DNA of 64,000 bases from NCBI GenBank assembly GCA_033558025.1, contig JAUCEF010000013.1, positions 923,001 through 987,000 of the forward strand, in the 5' to 3' direction. The stretch comes from Phytophthora sp. 'mugwort' (taxonomy: Eukaryota > Oomycota > Peronosporomycetes > Peronosporales > Peronosporaceae). The position numbers and the translations under genes were made by a program. Positions 57,917 to 64,000 of this stretch are shown in pieces; position 1 is the first letter of the stretch, and each line of letters begins with the position of its first letter. Below the pieces are notes generated by a model that saw only the letters and a program-made list of their open reading frames with translations, had not been told where the DNA came from and made no database searches.

Positions 57917-58370
57917 TCCGTTCAAAGAACGCACTCATCGCCAAAAACGAACAAATAAACGCATCTACACACAGCCACACATCCGACACACGCTACACCA
58001 CGTCCTGCTGCGCCGGCACGCCCTGGCTCACACCCGGTACCCACCACGATCGCCGCATGCGATCGCTATTCTATGCCGCCACCACGCCACTCCACCGATT
58101 CATACCGCACCGCAGCAGGTCCACGCCGAGCATGGACTCGGTCGACATGCCAGACGTGTCATCTCAGCGGATCTGTCAACGAAATGGGCCACGCCATCGA
58201 CGAGGGCCCGAGGTCAAGCCCCGTCAGCGACGGTCGTCTTGTTTGAAGTCTAGCAATGGCGACAAGGCGGCAGCGCGCGGGGTGTGTGCTGTGAACAGTC
58301 GGGCACAGCGTTCGTCTTAAACGAAGCGACACAGGGGTGTGACATCAACGGATTCGAAGATCTAAAGAAG

Positions 58371-58442
58371 CTTCCCGTCCGGGAATTGAACCCGGGTCAC
58401 CCGCGTGACAGGCGGGTATACTAACCACTATACTAACGAGAA
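58371..58442 (-). tRNA. trnD-GUC: tRNA-Asp (GTC), array 2 copy 41, terminator changed
   Basis: Canonical gene with the TTTA trailer. First unit with the cttgCttg spacer allele, found through copy 45. Confidence 0.96.
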
Positions 58443-58928
58443 TCCGTTCAAAGAACGCACTCATCGCCAAAAACGAACAAATAAACGCATCTACACACAG
58501 CCACACATCCGACACACGCTACACCACGTCCTGCTGCGCCGGCACGCCCTGGCTCACACCCTCTTCGCTACCTTGCATCCTCAAACCCGTGCTGGAACCC
58601 ACCACGACCGCCGCATGCGATCGCTATTCTATGCCGCCACCACGCCACTCCACCGATTCATACCGCACCGCAGCAGGTCCACGCCGAGCATGGACTCGGT
58701 CGACATGCCAGACGTGTCATCTCAGCGGATCTGTCAACGAAATGGGCCACGCCACCGACGAGGGCCCGAGGTCAAGCCCCGTCAGCGACGGTCGTCTTGC
58801 TTGAAGTCTAGCCATGGCGACAAGGCGGCAGCGCGCGGGGTGTGTGCTGTGAACAGTCGGGCACAGCGTTCGTCTTAAACGAAGCGACACAGGGGTGTGA
58901 CATCAACGGATTCGAAGATCAAAAGAAG

Positions 58929-59000
58929 CTTCCCGTCCGGGAATTGAACCCGGGTCACCCGCGTGACAGGCGGGTATACTAACCACTATACTAACGAGAA
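58929..59000 (-). tRNA. trnD-GUC: tRNA-Asp (GTC), array 2 copy 42
   Basis: Canonical gene; gaacGaataa and cacaAatccg alleles. Confidence 0.97.
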
Positions 59001-59486
59001 TCCGTTCAAAGAACGCACTCATCGCCAAAAACGAACGAATAAACGCATCTACACACAGCCACAAATCCGACACACGCTACACCACGTCCTGCTGCGCCGG
59101 CACGCCCTGGCTCACACCCTCTTCGCTACCTTGCATCCTCAAACCCGTGCTGGAACCCACCACGACCGCCGCATGCGATCGCTATTCTATGCCGCCACCA
59201 CGCCACTCCACCGATTCATACCGCACCGCAGCAGGTCCACGCCGAGCATGGACTCGGTCGACATGCCAGACGTGTCATCTCAGCGGATCTGTCAACGAAA
59301 TGGGCCACGCCACCGACGAGGGCCCGAGGTCAAGCCCCGTCAGCGACGGTCGTCTTGCTTGAAGTCTAGCCATGGCGACAAGGCGGCAGCGCGCGGGGTG
59401 TGTGCTGTGAACAGTCGGGCACAGCGTTCGTCTTAAACGAAGCGACACAGGGGTGTGACATCAACGGATTCGAAGATCAAAAGAAG

Positions 59487-59558
59487 CTTCCCGTCCGGGA
59501 ATTGAACCCGGGTCACCCGCGTGACAGGCGGGTATACTAACCACTATACTAACGAGAA
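59487..59558 (-). tRNA. trnD-GUC: tRNA-Asp (GTC), array 2 copy 43
   Basis: Canonical gene; same alleles as copy 42, apparently a recent tandem duplicate. Confidence 0.97.
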
Positions 59559-60044
59559 TCCGTTCAAAGAACGCACTCATCGCCAAAAACGAACGAATAA
59601 ACGCATCTACACACAGCCACAAATCCGACACACGCTACACCACGTCCTGCTGCGCCGGCACGCCCTGGCTCACACCCTCTTCGCTACCTTGCATCCTCAA
59701 ACCCGTGCTGGAACCCACCACGACCGCCGCATGCGATCGCTATTCTATGCCGCCACCACGCCACTCCACCGATTCATACCGCACCGCAGCAGGTCCACGC
59801 CGAGCATGGACTCGGTCGACATGCCAGACGTGTCATCTCAGCGGATCTGTCAACGAAATGGGCCACGCCACCGACGAGGGCCCGAGGTCAAGCCCCGTCA
59901 GCGACGGTCGTCTTGCTTGAAGTCTAGCCATGGCGACAAGGCGGCAGCGCGCGGGGTGTGTGCTGTGAACAGTCGGGCACAGCGTTCGTCTTAAACGAAG
60001 CGACACAGGGGTGTGACATCAACGGATTCGAAGATCAAAAGAAG

Positions 60045-60116
60045 CTTCCCGTCCGGGAATTGAACCCGGGTCACCCGCGTGACAGGCGGGTATACTAACC
60101 ACTATACTAACGAGAA
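60045..60116 (-). tRNA. trnD-GUC: tRNA-Asp (GTC), array 2 copy 44 (short unit)
   Basis: Canonical gene; short unit with the cttgCttg allele. Confidence 0.97.
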
Positions 60117-60570
60117 TCCGTTCAAAGAACGCACTCATCGCCAAAAACGAACAAATAAACGCATCTACACACAGCCACACATCCGACACACGCTACCCCA
60201 CGTCCTGCTGCGCCGGCACGCCCTGGCTCACACCCGGTACCCACCACGATCGCCGCATGCGATCGCTATTCTATGCCGCCACCACGCCACTCCACCGATT
60301 CATACCGCACCGCAGCAGGTCCACGCCGAGCATGGACTCGGTCGACATGCCAGACGTGTCATCTCAGCGGATCTGTCAACGAAATGGGCCACGCCACCGA
60401 CGAGGGCCCGAGGTCAAGCCCCGTCAGCGACGGTCGTCTTGCTTGAAGTCTAGCCATGGCGACAAGGCGGCAGCGCGCGGGGTGTGTGCTGTGAACAGTC
60501 GGGCACAGCGTTCGTCTTAAACGAAGCGACACAGGGGTGTGACATCAACGGATTCGAAGATCAAAAGAAG

Positions 60571-60642
60571 CTTCCCGTCCGGGAATTGAACCCGGGTCAC
60601 CCGCGTGACAGGCGGGTATACTAACCACTATACTAACGAGAA
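60571..60642 (-). tRNA. trnD-GUC: tRNA-Asp (GTC), array 2 copy 45
   Basis: Canonical gene; long unit with cttgCttg and gggcaTagcg alleles. Confidence 0.97.
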
Positions 60643-61128
60643 TCCGTTCAAAGAACGCACTCATCGCCAAAAACGAACAAATAAACGCATCTACACACAG
60701 CCACACATCCGACACACGCTACACCACGTCCTGCTGCGCCGGCACGCCCTGGCTCACACCCTCTTCGCTACCTTGCATCCTCAAACCCGTGCTGGAACCC
60801 ACCACGACCGCCGCATGCGATCGCTATTCTATGCCGCCACCACGCCACTCCACCGATTCATACCGCACCGCAGCAGGTCCACGCCGAGCATGGACTCGGT
60901 CGACATGCCAGACGTGTCATCTCAGCGGATCTGTCAACGAAATGGGCCACGCCACCGACGAGGGCCCGAGGTCAAGCCCCGTCAGCGACGGTCGTCTTGC
61001 TTGAAGTCTAGCCATGGCGACAAGGCGGCAGCGCGCGGGGTGTGTGCTGTGAACAGTCGGGCATAGCGTTCGTCTTAAACGAAGCGACACAGGGGTGTGA
61101 CATCAACGGATTCGAAGATCTAAAGAAG

Positions 61129-61200
61129 CTTCCCGTCCGGGAATTGAACCCGGGTCACCCGCGTGACAGGCGGGTATACTAACCACTATACTAACGAGAA
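61129..61200 (-). tRNA. trnD-GUC: tRNA-Asp (GTC), array 2 copy 46, terminator changed
   Basis: Canonical gene with the TTTA trailer; long unit. The combination gggcaTagcg plus TTTA here and around copy 29 suggests one block was copied. Confidence 0.96.
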
Positions 61201-61686
61201 TCCGTTCAAAGAACGCACTCATCGCCAAAAACGAACAAATAAACGCATCTACACACAGCCACACATCCGACACACGCTACACCACGTCCTGCTGCGCCGG
61301 CACGCCCTGGCTCACACCCTCTTCGCTACCTTGCATCCTCAAACCCGTGCTGGAACCCACCACGACCGCCGCATGCGATCGCTATTCTATGCCGCCACCA
61401 CGCCACTCCACCGATTCATACCGCACCGCAGCAGGTCCACGCCGAGCATGGACTCGGTCGACATGCCAGACGTGTCATCTCAGCGGATCTGTCAACGAAA
61501 TGGGCCACGCCACCGACGAGGGCCCGAGGTCAAGCCCCGTCAGCGACGGTCGTCTTGTTTGAAGTCTAGCCATGGCGACAAGGCGGCAGCGCGCGGGGTG
61601 TGTGCTGTGAACAGTCGGGCACAGCGTTCGTCTTAAACGAAGCGACACAGGGGTGTGACATCAACGGATTCGAAGATCAAAAGAAG

Positions 61687-61758
61687 CTTCCCGTCCGGGA
61701 ATTGAACCCGGGTCACCCGCGTGACAGGCGGGTATACTAACCACTATACTAACGAGAA
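61687..61758 (-). tRNA. trnD-GUC: tRNA-Asp (GTC), array 2 copy 47
   Basis: Canonical gene; aacAaacaaa allele; private spacer change cggtcAtc near 62110. Confidence 0.97.
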
Positions 61759-62244
61759 TCCGTTCAAAGAACGCACTCATCGCCAAAAACAAACAAATAA
61801 ACGCATCTACACACAGCCACACATCCGACACACGCTACACCACGTCCTGCTGCGCCGGCACGCCCTGGCTCACACCCTCTTCGCTACCTTGCATCCTCAA
61901 ACCCGTGCTGGAACCCACCACGACCGCCGCATGCGATCGCTATTCTATGCCGCCACCACGCCACTCCACCGATTCATACCGCACCGCAGCAGGTCCACGC
62001 CGAGCATGGACTCGGTCGACATGCCAGACGTGTCATCTCAGCGGATCTGTCAACGAAATGGGCCACGCCACCGACGAGGGCCCGAGGTCAAGCCCCGTCA
62101 GCGACGGTCATCTTGTTTGAAGTCTAGCCATGGCGACAAGGCGGCAGCGCGCGGGGTGTGTGCTGTGAACAGTCGGGCACAGCGTTCGTCTTAAACGAAG
62201 CGACACAGGGGTGTGACATCAACGGATTCGAAGATCAAAAGAAG

Positions 62245-62316
62245 CTTCCCGTCCGGGAATTGAACCCGGGTCACCCGCGTGACAGGCGGGTATACTAACC
62301 ACTATACTAACGAGAA
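62245..62316 (-). tRNA. trnD-GUC: tRNA-Asp (GTC), array 2 copy 48
   Basis: Canonical gene, long unit. Confidence 0.97.
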
Positions 62317-62802
62317 TCCGTTCAAAGAACGCACTCATCGCCAAAAACGAACAAATAAACGCATCTACACACAGCCACACATCCGACACACGCTACACCA
62401 CGTCCTGCTGCGCCGGCACGCCCTGGCTCACACCCTCTTCGCTACCTTGCATCCTCAAACCCGTGCTGGAACCCACCACGACCGCCGCATGCGATCGCTA
62501 TTCTATGCCGCCACCACGCCACTCCACCGATTCATACCGCACCGCAGCAGGTCCACGCCGAGCATGGACTCGGTCGACATGCCAGACGTGTCATCTCAGC
62601 GGATCTGTCAACGAAATGGGCCACGCCACCGACGAGGGCCCGAGGTCAAGCCCCGTCAGCGACGGTCGTCTTGTTTGAAGTCTAGCAATGGCGACAAGGC
62701 GGCAGCGCGCGGGGTGTGTGCTGTGAACAGTCGGGCACAGCGTTCGTCTTAAACGAAGCGACACAGGGGTGTGACATCAACGGATTCGAAGATCAAAAGA
62801 AG

Positions 62803-62874
62803 CTTCCCGTCCGGGAATTGAACCCGGGTCACCCGCGTGACAGGCGGGTATACTAACCACTATACTAACGAGAA
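62803..62874 (-). tRNA. trnD-GUC: tRNA-Asp (GTC), array 2 copy 49 (short unit)
   Basis: Canonical gene; short unit, leader cgcCaaaaa. Confidence 0.97.
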
Positions 62875-63328
62875 TCCGTTCAAAGAACGCACTCATCGCC
62901 AAAAACGAACAAATAAACGCATCTACACACAGCCACACATCCGACACACGCTACCCCACGTCCTGCTGCGCCGGCACGCCCTGGCTCACACCCGGTACCC
63001 ACCACGATCGCCGCATGCGATCGCTATTCTATGCCGCCACCACGCCACTCCACCGATTCATACCGCACCGCAGCAGGTCCACGCCGAGCATGGACTCGGT
63101 CGACATGCCAGACGTGTCATCTCAGCGGATCTGTCAACGAAATGGGCCACGCCACCGACGAGGGCCCGAGGTCAAGCCCCGTCAGCGACGGTCGTCTTGT
63201 TTGAAGTCTAGCCATGGCGACAAGGCGGCAGCGCGCGGGGTGTGTGCTGTGAACAGTCGGGCACAGCGTTCGTCTTAAACGAAGCGACACAGGGGTGTGA
63301 CATCAACGGATTCGAAGATCAAAAGAAG

Positions 63329-63400
63329 CTTCCCGTCCGGGAATTGAACCCGGGTCACCCGCGTGACAGGCGGGTATACTAACCACTATACTAACGAGAA
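63329..63400 (-). tRNA. trnD-GUC: tRNA-Asp (GTC), array 2 copy 50
   Basis: Canonical gene, long unit. Confidence 0.97.
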
Positions 63401-63886
63401 TCCGTTCAAAGAACGCACTCATCGCCAAAAACGAACAAATAAACGCATCTACACACAGCCACACATCCGACACACGCTACACCACGTCCTGCTGCGCCGG
63501 CACGCCCTGGCTCACACCCTCTTCGCTACCTTGCATCCTCAAACCCGTGCTGGAACCCACCACGACCGCCGCATGCGATCGCTATTCTATGCCGCCACCA
63601 CGCCACTCCACCGATTCATACCGCACCGCAGCAGGTCCACGCCGAGCATGGACTCGGTCGACATGCCAGACGTGTCATCTCAGCGGATCTGTCAACGAAA
63701 TGGGCCACGCCACCGACGAGGGCCCGAGGTCAAGCCCCGTCAGCGACGGTCGTCTTGTTTGAAGTCTAGCCATGGCGACAAGGCGGCAGCGCGCGGGGTG
63801 TGTGCTGTGAACAGTCGGGCACAGCGTTCGTCTTAAACGAAGCGACACAGGGGTGTGACATCAACGGATTCGAAGATCAAAAGAAG

Positions 63887-63958
63887 CTTCCCGTCCGGGA
63901 ATTGAACCCGGGTCACCCGCGTGACAGGCGGGTATACTAACCACTATACTAACGAGAA
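63887..63958 (-). tRNA. trnD-GUC: tRNA-Asp (GTC), array 2 copy 51
   Basis: Canonical gene; upstream allele gaacGaataa; its spacer is cut by the window edge, so unit length is unknown. Confidence 0.97.
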
Positions 63959-64000
63959 TCCGTTCAAAGAACGCACTCATCGCCAAAAACGAACGAATAA

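Larger units (their letters stand above)
36356..64000 (-). repeat. tRNA-Asp tandem array 2 (51 genes, - strand, inverted)
   Basis: The same unit as array 1 in reverse orientation. It starts in the middle of a spacer (210 bp downstream of the nearest tRNA 3' end) and runs past the right edge of the window. Spacings are 558 bp for long units, 526 bp for 17 short units and 523 bp for one (copy 20). Short units begin at copy 9 and recur to the end, which differs from array 1, where they occur only near the core. Alleles seen in array 1 recur here: the G18A haplotype, the 32-bp deletion and the 3-bp deletion. The two arrays have therefore exchanged sequence or share a recent duplication. Confidence 0.97.

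Overview
The window is eukaryotic. About 90% of it (57.6 of 64 kb) is two giant tandem arrays of a 526-558 bp unit, each unit carrying one 72-nt tRNA-Asp(GTC) gene. I count 105 tRNA-Asp genes: 54 on the + strand and 51 on the - strand. The genes have eukaryotic internal A and B boxes, a short T-run terminator and no encoded CCA. The window also holds a Tc1/mariner-type transposase end, a decayed LINE with an endonuclease domain, and a tRNA-derived SINE-like head. An oomycete such as Phytophthora is my best guess from the transposon mix and the LINE protein style. That is inference only, with low to moderate confidence.

Layout. 1-533: right end of a Tc1/mariner element (transposase C-terminus, 3' noncoding part, terminal repeat), inserted at a TA dinucleotide inside an array unit. 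534-30479: array 1, tRNA genes on the + strand, 558-bp units, with a 32-bp-shorter class appearing only after 26 kb. 30480-36355: a 5.9-kb core with no array units. It contains a decayed unidentified reading frame on the - strand (30484-31532), a frameshifted LINE on the + strand (31508-35259), noncoding sequence with imperfect direct repeats, a degenerate tRNA-like element on the - strand (35972-36044) and an unassigned AT-richer stretch. 36356-64000: array 2, the same unit in inverted orientation (tRNA genes on the - strand), running off the right edge. The two arrays therefore point at each other across the core.

What stands out. Nearly all tRNA copies are identical, but a few informative mutations mark subfamilies. 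Eight copies share G18A in the D loop, always linked to the same trailer allele and present in both arrays. One copy has anticodon ATC instead of GTC. Five copies have the TTTT terminator changed to TTTA. Short and long unit classes recombine with each other, and a 1,642-bp three-unit higher-order repeat is duplicated next to the core. The picture is of a tRNA-gene satellite evolving by unequal exchange and gene conversion, including exchange between the inverted arrays. I found no intact protein-coding gene. Long open frames antisense to the tRNA units are judged spurious.
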